From assembly GCF_001956295.1 (NCBI RefSeq), contig NZ_MRTD01000001.1:62001-126000 (forward strand): a DNA stretch of 64,000 bases, written 5' to 3'. This stretch comes from Paenibacillus sp. FSL A5-0031. GTDB taxonomy: Bacteria > Bacillota > Bacilli > Paenibacillales > Paenibacillaceae. Shown one piece after another: positions 42,956-51,762 of the stretch. Every line of letters starts with the position of its first letter. Positions within the stretch are counted from its first letter, which is position 1. The position numbers were made by a program, and so were the translations under genes. The notes beneath the pieces were generated by a model. That model was not told the origin of the DNA. It did not search any database and saw only the letters and a list, made by a program, of their open reading frames with translations.

Positions 42956-43750
42956 ATGAATAAGGTGGAAAGTTTTCAAAATAAATTGATTGAATTTTCA
43001 GATGAATTCGATCGTTTAGCAGGTCGATATGACCATACGATTAACAATAGCTCGGAGATGGAAATTTTAATAGATGAATATTCGAAATTCGTAACAAACA
43101 GCAGAAACCATGAAGCTTGGGATCTACTTGGACATCATGAATCCAATGATTATCTTCAACTTGTGGTGGATTTGAGAAGAAAATCAGCATTTTGCGTTGC
43201 GATTATGGAAAAATATCGTGCATTAAAGCTTCAAGAAGGAAGTGCTGAGATAACCGATTATTTCAAAAACATAGAATCGTGCATTGAAGAAGAATTTGGG
43301 AGCTTCCAACTATCCACGAATTCAAAAGTGTTATTAATAGGCTCAGGTGCATTTCCGATGACACCTATTTTGATTGCGAAGCGCACTGGAGCGGAGGTCG
43401 TTGGCTTAGATATTGATGATGAAGCTATTGAGCTTGGAAGGAGCGTTGTGGAGAAACTTAGCAGTGGCTTGAATATTCGATTAGAGAATAGGCTGGTGGA
43501 AAATCTTTACTTTACGAAAGAGGCGACCCATATCATTTTTAGCTCAACCGTTGAAAATAAATATGACATATTGGATCAACTATATTCATTGACCAATAAG
43601 CATGTCGTTGTGGCAATGAGATATGGAGAACAAATAAAATCATTATTCAATTTTCCATTGAAAGAGGTGAATGCTCAAAAATGGAAGTTGGTTGAACAGG
43701 TAAGGCGTCTAGATCATTTATTTGATATTGCATTGTACCAAAAAGCATAG
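42956..43750 (+). CDS. cntL: Nicotianamine-synthase-like aminobutyrate transferase (CntL)
   Basis: A 264-residue enzyme with VLLIGSGAFPMTP (125-137) and VVGLDIDDEAIELGRS (148-163), the SAM-binding motifs of the nicotianamine synthase family. CntL transfers an aminobutyrate from SAM to D-histidine (or L-histidine in other species). AGGGGG precedes ATG at 42956; the frame open from 42929 overlaps the cntK stop and is not needed. It is between cntK and cntM, which fixes its role. Confidence 0.92.
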   Translation: MNKVESFQNKLIEFSDEFDRLAGRYDHTINNSSEMEILIDEYSKFVTNSRNHEAWDLLGHHESNDYLQLVVDLRRKSAFCVAIMEKYRALKLQEGSAEITDYFKNIESCIEEEFGSFQLSTNSKVLLIGSGAFPMTPILIAKRTGAEVVGLDIDDEAIELGRSVVEKLSSGLNIRLENRLVENLYFTKEATHIIFSSTVENKYDILDQLYSLTNKHVVVAMRYGEQIKSLFNFPLKEVNAQKWKLVEQVRRLDHLFDIALYQKA

Positions 43751-43780
43751 TGTGCATTTTTGACGGGAAGGATGGCCTTT

Positions 43781-45085
43781 ATGAGTGATTTCAAACATGT
43801 TTTGCTGTTAGGCACGGGACCAGCTACGATTCAACTCGCTGTGAATCTAAAAAAATGTTGGGATTGCCGTATAGCGATTGTAGGGAGAGAATCCGTACGT
43901 TCTGAGTCATTTTTTAATTCGCTTAAACAGAGCAAGCAACTTATACGTGTAAGCATTCAGAATGAGAAGCATCGTGCTATGGAGGGTGAATGTTTTGTTG
44001 ATCACGTATTTAAAGGATACGAAACGATTCCTGGTGAGTGGGATACTCTTATATTTGCTGTCACAACGGATGCCTATATCGAAGTGTTGAAACAAATTGA
44101 TCCTAAGCTTCTAAGGAAAGTAAAGTGTATGCTATTAATTTCACCGACGTTAGGCTCGAATAGTTTAATTCGTCATTATATGAATGATTATAATCCGAGT
44201 ACGGAAGTTATTAGTTTTTCCACCTACTTTGGTGACACAAGATGGATGGACGGTAGACCCACAAATCATGTTCTAACGACAGCGGTCAAGAAAAAAGTTT
44301 TTATAGGCTCTACAAAGTACCCATCTACTAATGTTGAAGAACTTTGTAAAGCATACAAACAATTAGGTATTGCGATAAACATCATGGAATCGCCGATTGA
44401 AGCAGAAACAAGAAATATTTCGTTATACGTTCATCCGCCGCTCTTTATGAATGACGTTTCTTTAAGCACTATATTCGGGAATCAAGAAACCGTAAAGTAT
44501 GTTTATAAAATTTATCCTGAAGGGCCAATTACACCATTACTCATTCGTGAGATGTTGGCCCATTGGAAAGAAATTATGAATATTATTAGTAAGTTACATC
44601 TAAAAGGTATCAATTTACTTAAATTTATGACGGATGACAATTATCCGGTAAGACTCGAAAGTTTATCACGTCACGATATAGATAATTTCCCCACGTTCGA
44701 AACGATTCATCAAGAGTATTTGTTGTATATCCGTTATACCTCGCTATTGATTGATCCTTTTTCTGAACCAGATAAGGATGGGAAATATTTCGACTTTTCT
44801 GCAGTCCCTATCAGAAAGATGTTCATCAATAGGGAAGGTGATTTGGATATTCCAAGAATGCCGAAGGAGGATTATTATCGTCTGAAAATCATTCAGGGAA
44901 TTGCAAAATTTATAGATTCGAGCTGCCCTACCATCGATAAATTCATACATACCTATGAGAATAAATTGGAAGAAGTTGCCGAGTCCCATAAGGAAATTAG
45001 GTTATCTGCTGCATTTGCTGTTCAAAGCTTTGAAGAGGACTTGAACAGAATTTGCAATGAAATTGGGAAATATTTAAAAGCGTAA
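43781..45085 (+). CDS. cntM: Opine-metallophore dehydrogenase (CntM)
   Basis: A 434-residue NADPH-dependent opine dehydrogenase that condenses the CntL product with a 2-oxo acid to give the metallophore. The nucleotide-binding motif is LLLGTGPATIQLAVNL (8-23). FSTYFGDTRWMDG carries Asp152; at the equivalent place, as I recall the family, Asp goes with pyruvate and Ala with 2-oxoglutarate. ETRNISLYVHPPLFMNDVSL is the strongly conserved catalytic region. ATG at 43781 gives a length equal to the Staphylococcus enzyme. It lies 30 bases after cntL. Confidence 0.93.
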   Translation: MSDFKHVLLLGTGPATIQLAVNLKKCWDCRIAIVGRESVRSESFFNSLKQSKQLIRVSIQNEKHRAMEGECFVDHVFKGYETIPGEWDTLIFAVTTDAYIEVLKQIDPKLLRKVKCMLLISPTLGSNSLIRHYMNDYNPSTEVISFSTYFGDTRWMDGRPTNHVLTTAVKKKVFIGSTKYPSTNVEELCKAYKQLGIAINIMESPIEAETRNISLYVHPPLFMNDVSLSTIFGNQETVKYVYKIYPEGPITPLLIREMLAHWKEIMNIISKLHLKGINLLKFMTDDNYPVRLESLSRHDIDNFPTFETIHQEYLLYIRYTSLLIDPFSEPDKDGKYFDFSAVPIRKMFINREGDLDIPRMPKEDYYRLKIIQGIAKFIDSSCPTIDKFIHTYENKLEEVAESHKEIRLSAAFAVQSFEEDLNRICNEIGKYLKA

Positions 45086-45129
45086 ATGTTGATAGCATAA
45101 TGAACTTATATATTTTAGGAGGCAATATT

Positions 45130-46746
45130 GTGAAAAAAGGATATTTTCTTGTTGTAGTTTTAGCCATGCTGATGCTATTAATTGTGCTGGCAGGCTGCAG
45201 CGGCGCCAAAGATGCGAAATCGGATTCAACAAATAAGGAAAAGAAAACAGAACTCGTGTATGCATCGGCCAAAGACATTAATGATATGAATCCGCATCTG
45301 TATGCAGGTTCAATGCCAGCACAAGGATTGGTGTACGAATCTTTAGTCGAAAACACAAAGGAGGGAATCATGCCTTTACTGGCTGAATCATGGGAAATTT
45401 CTAAAGATGGCAAAATATATACCTTTCATTTGAGGAAAGATGTGAAGTTTCATGATGGTGAACCTTTTAACGCAGAGGCTGTAAAGCAAAATATTGAAGC
45501 GGTACAACATAATAAAGAAAAGCATACTTGGATCAAGCTGTCGACAAAAATAGTAAGCGTTAAAGCGCTAGATGAATATACAGTTGAACTCACACTGTCT
45601 GAATCCTATTATCCAACCTTAGTTGAATTATCCATGACTAGGCCATACGTATTCATCTCCCCTAAAAACTTTATTGATGGAGAAACGAAAAATGGCGTTA
45701 ACGGCTACAACGGTACAGGACCATATAAGCTTACGGACCATAAAACCGATGAGTATGCTTCGTTTGAAGCAAATGACGCATACTGGGGCGGCGCACCTGA
45801 AATTAAAAAAATTACTTCTAAAGTTCTCCCAGCTGGAGAGACGACATTCCTAGCTTTGCAAAAGGGTGAAGTGAATTTTGTATTCACTGACGATCGTGGT
45901 GCAGACAGTATCGATGTTGAAGCGATGGAACAACTAATCGAAACAGGCAACTATCAGCTTATTAGAAGTGAAGCGATGAACACAAAAATGATCGTGGCCA
46001 ATAGCAGCAAATCCGATCATCCCGTAAGTGAAAAAGCTGTTCGAGAAGCCATCTGGCACTCTATTGATAGAGATACGATTAGTAAGGATATTTTTAACGG
46101 GACTGAATCAGCAGCCCATTCCCTATTTTCAGCTAACGTCAATTATGCGAATGTCGATTTTAAGAAACGAGACTATGATTTGGAAACAGCGAAGCAGCTA
46201 TTGGAAGGTGCAGGATGGAAACTGGAGAAAGGCGCTGCTGCTAGAGTGAAGGAAAACAAAACATTAGCAATCCAATTATATTATGACAGCAATTCTTCTT
46301 CCCAAAAAACGCAGGCTGAATTTATTCAAAGCTCTTTGAAGGAGATAGGTGTTCAATTGGAGATTATCGGTGAGGAATCAACCTCAATCGCCAAAAGAAG
46401 ATCAAACGGAGATTATGATTTATTATTCAATCAAACATGGGGACTAGCTTATGATCCGCAAAGCACCATCTCTGCTTTTACTTCTGAGAATGCTTATTTG
46501 CATACAACAAGCGGAATTGCGGAAGCAAGTGAGCTTTACAAGAAAATTGATGAGGTCATGGTATCCACGGATGAGGCTGCACGGCAATCGTTATATGCTG
46601 ATATTATGAAAGTCGTTCATGACGAAGCTGTCTTTATTCCCATCTCGAATGGCAGTGTTACTATCGTGGCGCCAAAAGAGCTAAAAGATATCTCGTTTAA
46701 ACAAACACAATTTGAGTTGCCATTCGAGCGAATGAGCTTTGAATAA
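45130..46746 (+). CDS. cntA: Metallophore-metal-binding lipoprotein (CntA)
   Basis: A 538-residue extracellular solute-binding protein of family 5 (NikA/OppA fold). The signal peptide ends in the lipobox VLAGC with Cys23. The mature part contains the family segments AESWEISKDGKIYTFHLRKD and VKFHDGEPFNAEAVKQN. GTG at 45130 follows AGGAGG by 7 bases. CntA captures the metal-metallophore complex at the cell surface and hands it to CntBC. A hairpin with T-run follows the gene, suggesting that the lipoprotein is made in excess over the permeases. Confidence 0.92.
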   Translation: MKKGYFLVVVLAMLMLLIVLAGCSGAKDAKSDSTNKEKKTELVYASAKDINDMNPHLYAGSMPAQGLVYESLVENTKEGIMPLLAESWEISKDGKIYTFHLRKDVKFHDGEPFNAEAVKQNIEAVQHNKEKHTWIKLSTKIVSVKALDEYTVELTLSESYYPTLVELSMTRPYVFISPKNFIDGETKNGVNGYNGTGPYKLTDHKTDEYASFEANDAYWGGAPEIKKITSKVLPAGETTFLALQKGEVNFVFTDDRGADSIDVEAMEQLIETGNYQLIRSEAMNTKMIVANSSKSDHPVSEKAVREAIWHSIDRDTISKDIFNGTESAAHSLFSANVNYANVDFKKRDYDLETAKQLLEGAGWKLEKGAAARVKENKTLAIQLYYDSNSSSQKTQAEFIQSSLKEIGVQLEIIGEESTSIAKRRSNGDYDLLFNQTWGLAYDPQSTISAFTSENAYLHTTSGIAEASELYKKIDEVMVSTDEAARQSLYADIMKVVHDEAVFIPISNGSVTIVAPKELKDISFKQTQFELPFERMSFE

Positions 46747-46760
46747 AACGTGAAAAAATT

Positions 46761-46790
46761 AAAGGGGAGGATTACTCCCTTTTTTATTTT
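46761..46790 (+). terminator. Intra-operon hairpin (partial terminator) after cntA
   Basis: AAAGGGGAG GATTA CTCCCTTT stem followed by T-rich TTTATTTT, between cntA and cntB. No new promoter is evident before cntB, so it probably attenuates rather than ends transcription. Confidence 0.6.
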
Positions 46791-46842
46791 GAGTAAAGAA
46801 GGATAGAGTCATTTGATATTTTTGTAGAAAGGAGATTTTTAT

Positions 46843-47775
46843 ATGGCAAAATACATCATTAGAAGGCTATTTTTAGCATTCCCTCTTCTTTTAATTATTT
46901 CGTTTATAACGTTTGTACTCATTCATCTATCTCCCCAAGATCCGGCCCAATTGATATTGCAAGCGCAAGGCATACCCAATATAACTGATGATTTAATTGC
47001 TCAGATGAGAGAAGAACTTGGCTTGAACCAGCCATTTATCATTCGCTATATGCATTGGGTCGTTGCCTGCATGCAACTAGACTTTGGAGATTCGTATGTC
47101 ACAGGAAAACCGATTTGGTCATTGGTAGGTCCAGCTTTACTGAATACGTTAAAGCTAACGCTAGTTTCATCTATTGTTGTTATTGTTTTGTCGATCCTAT
47201 TGGGGGTGGTTAGTGCAATAAATGAAGGGAAAATGATAGATAAATCAGTAAGGGGCATCTCATTTTTATTAACATCCATGCCGTCATACTGGCTTGCAGC
47301 TATTTTAATTTGGTATATATCCGTTAAATTGGATTTGCTGCCTACGAGCGGAATGGATTCGTATAAAAGCTATATTTTGCCGGTCACTGTGATTGCGATA
47401 AGTTATGCGGGGATTTATTTTCGAAACGTCAGAAGCTCGATGATAAGCAATCTAAATGAAGACTATGTTCTATATGGCAGGGCATCCGGCTTGTCGGAGA
47501 AAAAAATTACGATGCATATATTAAGAAATTCCTTGCAGGTTGCCATTTCGATATTCGGTATGGCTATCCCGATTATATTAGGAGGCACCGTCGTTATTGA
47601 AAATGTTTTTGCATGGCCAGGATTAGGAAGCTTAAGTATACGATCGATTCTAAGCAGAGATTTCCCTGTGATTCAAGCCTATGTTCTCATATTGGCAGTC
47701 GCATTTGTATTGTTTAATACCGTTTCAGACATCGTAAATGCCGCTTTGAATCCTAAAATGAGGAAGGAGATCTAG
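46843..47775 (+). CDS. cntB: Metallophore ABC importer permease (CntB)
   Basis: A 310-residue permease of the DppB/NikB type: MAKYIIRRLFLAFPLLLIIS start, HLSPQDPAQLIL, and the EAA-like loop DYVLYGRASGLSEKKITMHI. Six helices are expected. GAAAGGAG precedes the ATG. Its stop directly abuts the cntC start. Confidence 0.92.
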   Translation: MAKYIIRRLFLAFPLLLIISFITFVLIHLSPQDPAQLILQAQGIPNITDDLIAQMREELGLNQPFIIRYMHWVVACMQLDFGDSYVTGKPIWSLVGPALLNTLKLTLVSSIVVIVLSILLGVVSAINEGKMIDKSVRGISFLLTSMPSYWLAAILIWYISVKLDLLPTSGMDSYKSYILPVTVIAISYAGIYFRNVRSSMISNLNEDYVLYGRASGLSEKKITMHILRNSLQVAISIFGMAIPIILGGTVVIENVFAWPGLGSLSIRSILSRDFPVIQAYVLILAVAFVLFNTVSDIVNAALNPKMRKEI

Positions 47776-48672
47776 ATGAAACGATTAAAAAACATAAGCA
47801 AAGATAAATTAGGCAGCTTATCTTTAATCGTTATTGCTGCAACGCTTATTGTCGGATTATTTCCTTCTTTTTTTGCCCCGCACGATCCTAACGAAGTCAA
47901 GATGAGCGTAAGATATGCGACCTCGTCCTGGGAATACCTGCTCGGGAACGATCACTTGGGGAGATGTATTCTATCCCGATTAATTTATGGAATTCGTCCC
48001 AGTGTCTTGTGGGTATTGGCTGCATTAGCGATATCGATAGGGATAGGCGCTTTATTAGGTTTTATCGCGGGCTACTTTAGAGGAAAAGTAGATGCCTTTA
48101 TTATGCGAATTTGTGATATCATGCTTTCTTTCCCGCTATACGTTATGACATTGGCGATAGTCGGCATTCTAGGCGTAGGTCTTGAAAACATTTTGATAGC
48201 GTTTGTAGTCATGAAATGGGCATGGTTTGCTCGGGTAATCAGAACGTCTGTGATGCAGTATTCCGAACTTAATTATGTCAAATTTTCCAAAGCATCTGGC
48301 ATCAGCAATGCGAAAATTATTTATAAGCACATGATTCCGGTTACATTTGCGGACATAACAGTCATTTCGAGCAGCGCGATTGGTTCGATGATTTTGCAAA
48401 TATCAGGGTTTTCGTTTCTAGGATTAGGCATTCAAGCGCCCAACGCGGAATGGGGAATGATGCTGAATGAAGCAAGGGAAGTTATGTTTACAAGACCTGA
48501 GCTCATGTTAGCCCCAGGCATAGCTATTATTATTATCGTTTCGGCATTTAATTTTTTGTCGGATGCCCTTCAGGTTGCACTCAATCCTCAGTTAATGACC
48601 TCTAATGCTAAGCTTCAAGAGAAACGAATCGTGACTAAAAACAGATTTCGCGAAAAAGAGGTGACAGATTAA
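47776..48672 (+). CDS. cntC: Metallophore ABC importer permease (CntC)
   Basis: A 298-residue DppC/NikC-type permease: PSFFAPHDPNEVKM near the N terminus, LLGNDHLGRCILSRLIYGIR, and the EAA loop KFSKASGISNAKIIYKHMIP. AGGAGAT from the end of cntB serves as ribosome binding site. It forms the channel with CntB. Confidence 0.92.
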   Translation: MKRLKNISKDKLGSLSLIVIAATLIVGLFPSFFAPHDPNEVKMSVRYATSSWEYLLGNDHLGRCILSRLIYGIRPSVLWVLAALAISIGIGALLGFIAGYFRGKVDAFIMRICDIMLSFPLYVMTLAIVGILGVGLENILIAFVVMKWAWFARVIRTSVMQYSELNYVKFSKASGISNAKIIYKHMIPVTFADITVISSSAIGSMILQISGFSFLGLGIQAPNAEWGMMLNEAREVMFTRPELMLAPGIAIIIIVSAFNFLSDALQVALNPQLMTSNAKLQEKRIVTKNRFREKEVTD

Positions 48673-48676
48673 CGCC

Positions 48677-49483
48677 ATGATTGTATTAGAGGTGAAAAAC
48701 TTAAAAGTATGGGATATGAAAACGGATAAAGTCATCATTCATAACAGCTCATTCCAGTTAAAGCAAGGCAGCTGCCTCGCTATTGTAGGGGAAAGCGGGA
48801 GCGGCAAGTCTGTCACCTGCAGGTCGATTATGGGGTTAAATAAAGCCTGGCTGCGCCAATCTGGAGATATCGTATTTAAAGGTGAACATCTAAATCATCT
48901 TTCTGAACATGAAATGAGAAAAAAAAGGGGAAAGCAACTAGGTATGATTATGCAAAATGGGATGAGCGCATTCGATCCATCGTGTGTAATTGGCGTTCAT
49001 TTGAAGGAAACCCTCTATGAACATTTTGGATGGAGTACGAACGAAATCGTTGAACAAATGAAAAAAGCTATGGCAAGTGTGATGTTAAACAATCCGATTG
49101 AAATGATGAATAAGTATCCACATCAGCTATCGGGGGGCATGCTGCAGCGAGTTATGATTGCGCTCGCATTAGTACTGGAGCCCGACATTATTATTGCAGA
49201 TGAGCCAACAACGGGTCTGGATACCATTTCACAATTTGAAGTGGTTGAACAATTTATGCAATTGCGTGAGCGAATGGGCTGCTCGATGATCTTTATTTCT
49301 CATGACCTCGCTGTTGTAAAAAAAATGGCTGATGACGTTTTGGTCATGAAGGATGGAGAGATCGTCGAACAAGGGAGCATCCGAGCTGTTTTTTCAGAAC
49401 CAGCGCATGAATATACTAGACATTTGTTGTCTACTAGATTGGCGCTGAGTAATCATTTTAAGCTGATCATGGGGGAGGGTTGA
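48677..49483 (+). CDS. cntD: Metallophore ABC importer ATPase (CntD)
   Basis: A 268-residue ABC ATPase: Walker A GESGSGKS, Q-loop MIMQNGMSAFDPS, signature LSGGMLQR, Walker B DIIIADEPTTGLD and the switch His in FISHDLAVV. Only a weak ribosome binding site is visible, so it is probably translationally coupled to cntC. It is the DppD-like partner of CntF. Confidence 0.92.
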   Translation: MIVLEVKNLKVWDMKTDKVIIHNSSFQLKQGSCLAIVGESGSGKSVTCRSIMGLNKAWLRQSGDIVFKGEHLNHLSEHEMRKKRGKQLGMIMQNGMSAFDPSCVIGVHLKETLYEHFGWSTNEIVEQMKKAMASVMLNNPIEMMNKYPHQLSGGMLQRVMIALALVLEPDIIIADEPTTGLDTISQFEVVEQFMQLRERMGCSMIFISHDLAVVKKMADDVLVMKDGEIVEQGSIRAVFSEPAHEYTRHLLSTRLALSNHFKLIMGEG

Positions 49484-49486
49484 ACC

Positions 49487-50221
49487 ATGCTGAAAATTGA
49501 TCATGTGGATAAATCATATGTAAAAGGCGGTTTTTTTTCGAAAAAGAGAAAAAAAGTGTTGAATGATATTAGTTTTGAATGTGGAGCGGGTGAATGTCTC
49601 GGTATTATTGGAGAAAGCGGCAGCGGAAAATCAACATTAGGGCGTTTGTTATTAGGCATTGAAAAGCCTGATCGAGGCAGCGTTTTATTTGATGGCAAGA
49701 GTGTAGCAGATAGAAAAGTGCGCTTTGGCAACATTAGCGCGGTATTTCAAGATTATAAGTCGTCCATTAACCCTTTTTTTACGGTTGAAGATGCCATTAT
49801 GGAGCCAATAAAAAGTTATAAAAAAAAACATAGTATGGTTGATACGTTGTTAAATCAAGTTGGATTACATCCATCCTATAAAAAAAAGTATCCACATGAA
49901 CTATCAGGTGGAGAGGTACAGAAGGTATGTATTGCAAGAGCCATCTCCACAGAACCAAAATGCATTGTGTTAGATGAAGCAATCAGCTCATTGGACGTAT
50001 CAGTTCAAACCCAAGTGCTTGATTTATTAAAAGATTTAAAAAAAATGTACAACATGAGTTATGTATTTATCACACATGATATACAGGCTGCGGCCTATAT
50101 TTGCGATAGAGTCCTTATTTTTAGAAATGGTCAAATTGAAGAAATAGTGAGAATCGAACAATTAAAAGACGTTAAGTCGGAATATGCGAAAAAATTGTTG
50201 CAGATGCATATCACTTTTTAG
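49487..50221 (+). CDS. cntF: Metallophore ABC importer ATPase (CntF)
   Basis: A 244-residue DppF/NikE-like ABC ATPase: Walker A GESGSGKS, Q-loop AVFQDYKSSINP, signature LSGGEVQK, Walker B CIVLDEAISSLD and switch FITHDI. GGGGGAGG precedes the ATG. It pairs with CntD to drive import. Confidence 0.92.
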   Translation: MLKIDHVDKSYVKGGFFSKKRKKVLNDISFECGAGECLGIIGESGSGKSTLGRLLLGIEKPDRGSVLFDGKSVADRKVRFGNISAVFQDYKSSINPFFTVEDAIMEPIKSYKKKHSMVDTLLNQVGLHPSYKKKYPHELSGGEVQKVCIARAISTEPKCIVLDEAISSLDVSVQTQVLDLLKDLKKMYNMSYVFITHDIQAAAYICDRVLIFRNGQIEEIVRIEQLKDVKSEYAKKLLQMHITF

Positions 50222-50279
50222 CTGGAAAAGTTCTGGAGAATCGAATAGTTGCATGCAGAAGTTAGGAGGAAGGAAAGTT

Positions 50280-51455
50280 GTGAGTGGAGCATTATCTTGG
50301 CCTTTTATACGATTATATATGCTGGCTCTTCTTTATTTCAGCGGCAATTCCATATTAAATGTCATGATACCTTTGCGCGGAGAGTCGCTCGGAGCCAGCA
50401 ACACAACGATCGGTTTAATCATGGGTGCGTATTTGTTCACTACCATGTTCTTTCGACCGTGGGCAGGCCGAATTATTCAAATGCACGGTCCGATAAAAGT
50501 GCTGCGCATTATTCTTATCGTCAATGGTTTTGCTTTAATCCTCTATACGATTACGGGTTTAGAGGGTTATTTAATTGCCCGTATTTTACAAGGTGTTTCA
50601 ACCGCTTTTTTCTCAATGGCATTGCAGATTGGCATCATTGATTCACTGCCAGAGAAGGATCGCTCCCAAGGCATTTCACTTTATTCTTTATTTACGTATA
50701 TGCCGGGTATCCTTGGTCCTGTTCTGGCTTTGGGCATTTGGCAAACGGGGGATATGAATTATTTTACGATGGTCATGATTGCGATTGCGATATTTACTGG
50801 GGTGTTCGGCTATGGTACCAAAATGGATCAAGGAAGCGAACAGACTGCTGCAAAACAGACTGGGCAGTCAGAAAGTATGTTTAAATCATTCGGTCAGTTA
50901 GTAACTAACCCATTCTTGTTTAAGTGCAGCATATTGATGTTAGTAGCTTCAATGGTATTTGGAGCAGTTACCACCTTTATTCCTTTATACGCATCGGAAT
51001 TAAAAAACGGCAATGCTGGAATCTATCTTATGCTTCAAGCGGCTACCGTTGTTTTGGCTCGTTTTGCTTTAAGAAAAAAGATTCCTTCGGACGGTAAATG
51101 GCATTCATCGTTTATGATGGGGAATATGCTCCTTTTGACATTGGCGGCGCAATGTGTGAGCTTTTCTATAACGGGAGGAACAATTTTTTTCTATTTGGGT
51201 TCGATTTTAATGGGAACGGCTCAGGCGCTCATCTATCCTACATTAACAACCTATTTAACTTTTGTTTTGCCGCAGAAGAGCCGCAATGTGTTAATCGGAC
51301 TTTTTATTGCTATGGCTGATTTAGGGATTTCGCTGGGCGGCGTTATTATGGGGCCAATAGCTGATTTCACCTCATATTCTATGATGTATATGATTTGTGC
51401 TGGCTTAGGTGCGACGATGATCATCCTTGCATATGATCGAGGGAAAGTGTCATAA
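50280..51455 (+). CDS. cntE: MFS exporter of the metallophore (CntE)
   Basis: A 391-residue major facilitator protein with about twelve helices, starting WPFIRLYMLALLYFSGNSIL. The A-motif-like loop is RPWAGRIIQMHGPIKVLR. GTG at 50280 is chosen because AGGAGGAAGG at 50264-50273 precedes it; the frame is open back to 50184 inside cntF. In Staphylococcus aureus CntE secretes staphylopine, and its place as last gene after cntF is the same here. Confidence 0.9.
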   Translation: MSGALSWPFIRLYMLALLYFSGNSILNVMIPLRGESLGASNTTIGLIMGAYLFTTMFFRPWAGRIIQMHGPIKVLRIILIVNGFALILYTITGLEGYLIARILQGVSTAFFSMALQIGIIDSLPEKDRSQGISLYSLFTYMPGILGPVLALGIWQTGDMNYFTMVMIAIAIFTGVFGYGTKMDQGSEQTAAKQTGQSESMFKSFGQLVTNPFLFKCSILMLVASMVFGAVTTFIPLYASELKNGNAGIYLMLQAATVVLARFALRKKIPSDGKWHSSFMMGNMLLLTLAAQCVSFSITGGTIFFYLGSILMGTAQALIYPTLTTYLTFVLPQKSRNVLIGLFIAMADLGISLGGVIMGPIADFTSYSMMYMICAGLGATMIILAYDRGKVS

Positions 51456-51466
51456 ATTAAAAGATT

Positions 51467-51498
51467 GACCCTTTTGTGATCCGAGCAAAAGGGTTTTT
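51467..51498 (+). terminator. Intrinsic terminator of the cnt operon
   Basis: GACCCTTTTG / CAAAAGGGTT stem with a 9-base loop followed by TTTTG. The remaining gap to 51661 has no gene. Confidence 0.85.
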
Positions 51499-51661
51499 GT
51501 TGTGTTTTATTTTAGTATTTTTTCGCGTCGTTTACGCGTTTTTTTTTTTCGTTTCTTACTGGTATCTGAACAAAAGTAAAATTCTATACTTTGTTATTAT
51601 TCATGAGGCTTTCGGTTGCTTCCTCGCGGTGTTAATCTTCAATCTTGCATTTTGAATTCTC

Positions 51662-51690
51662 TTTACAGGGGAGTGCAGGTCTGCTAGAAT
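51662..51690 (+). promoter_or_regulatory. Promoter of the biotin operon
   Basis: TTTACA (51662-51667), 17-base spacer, TAGAAT (51685-51690). Transcription should begin near 51697, just before the BirA operator. Confidence 0.8.
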
Positions 51691-51702
51691 AGCAAAATCC
51701 GA

Positions 51703-51736
51703 TTGTTAACCTAAATTATTAATTTAAGGTTAACAA
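51703..51736. promoter_or_regulatory. BirA operator
   Basis: Arms TTGTTAACC (51703-51711) and GGTTAACAA (51728-51736) form a perfect inverted repeat separated by 16 bases, the pattern bound by biotinoyl-AMP-loaded BirA. Its place right after the transcription start means repression when biotin is sufficient. Confidence 0.92.
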
Positions 51737-51762
51737 TTAAAAATAATGGATGGTGATCATTT

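Noticed and set aside
45100..45129. Upstream start for CntA
   Set aside because: AGGAGG lies inside this stretch and positions the GTG at 45130, which also gives a normal lipoprotein signal peptide.
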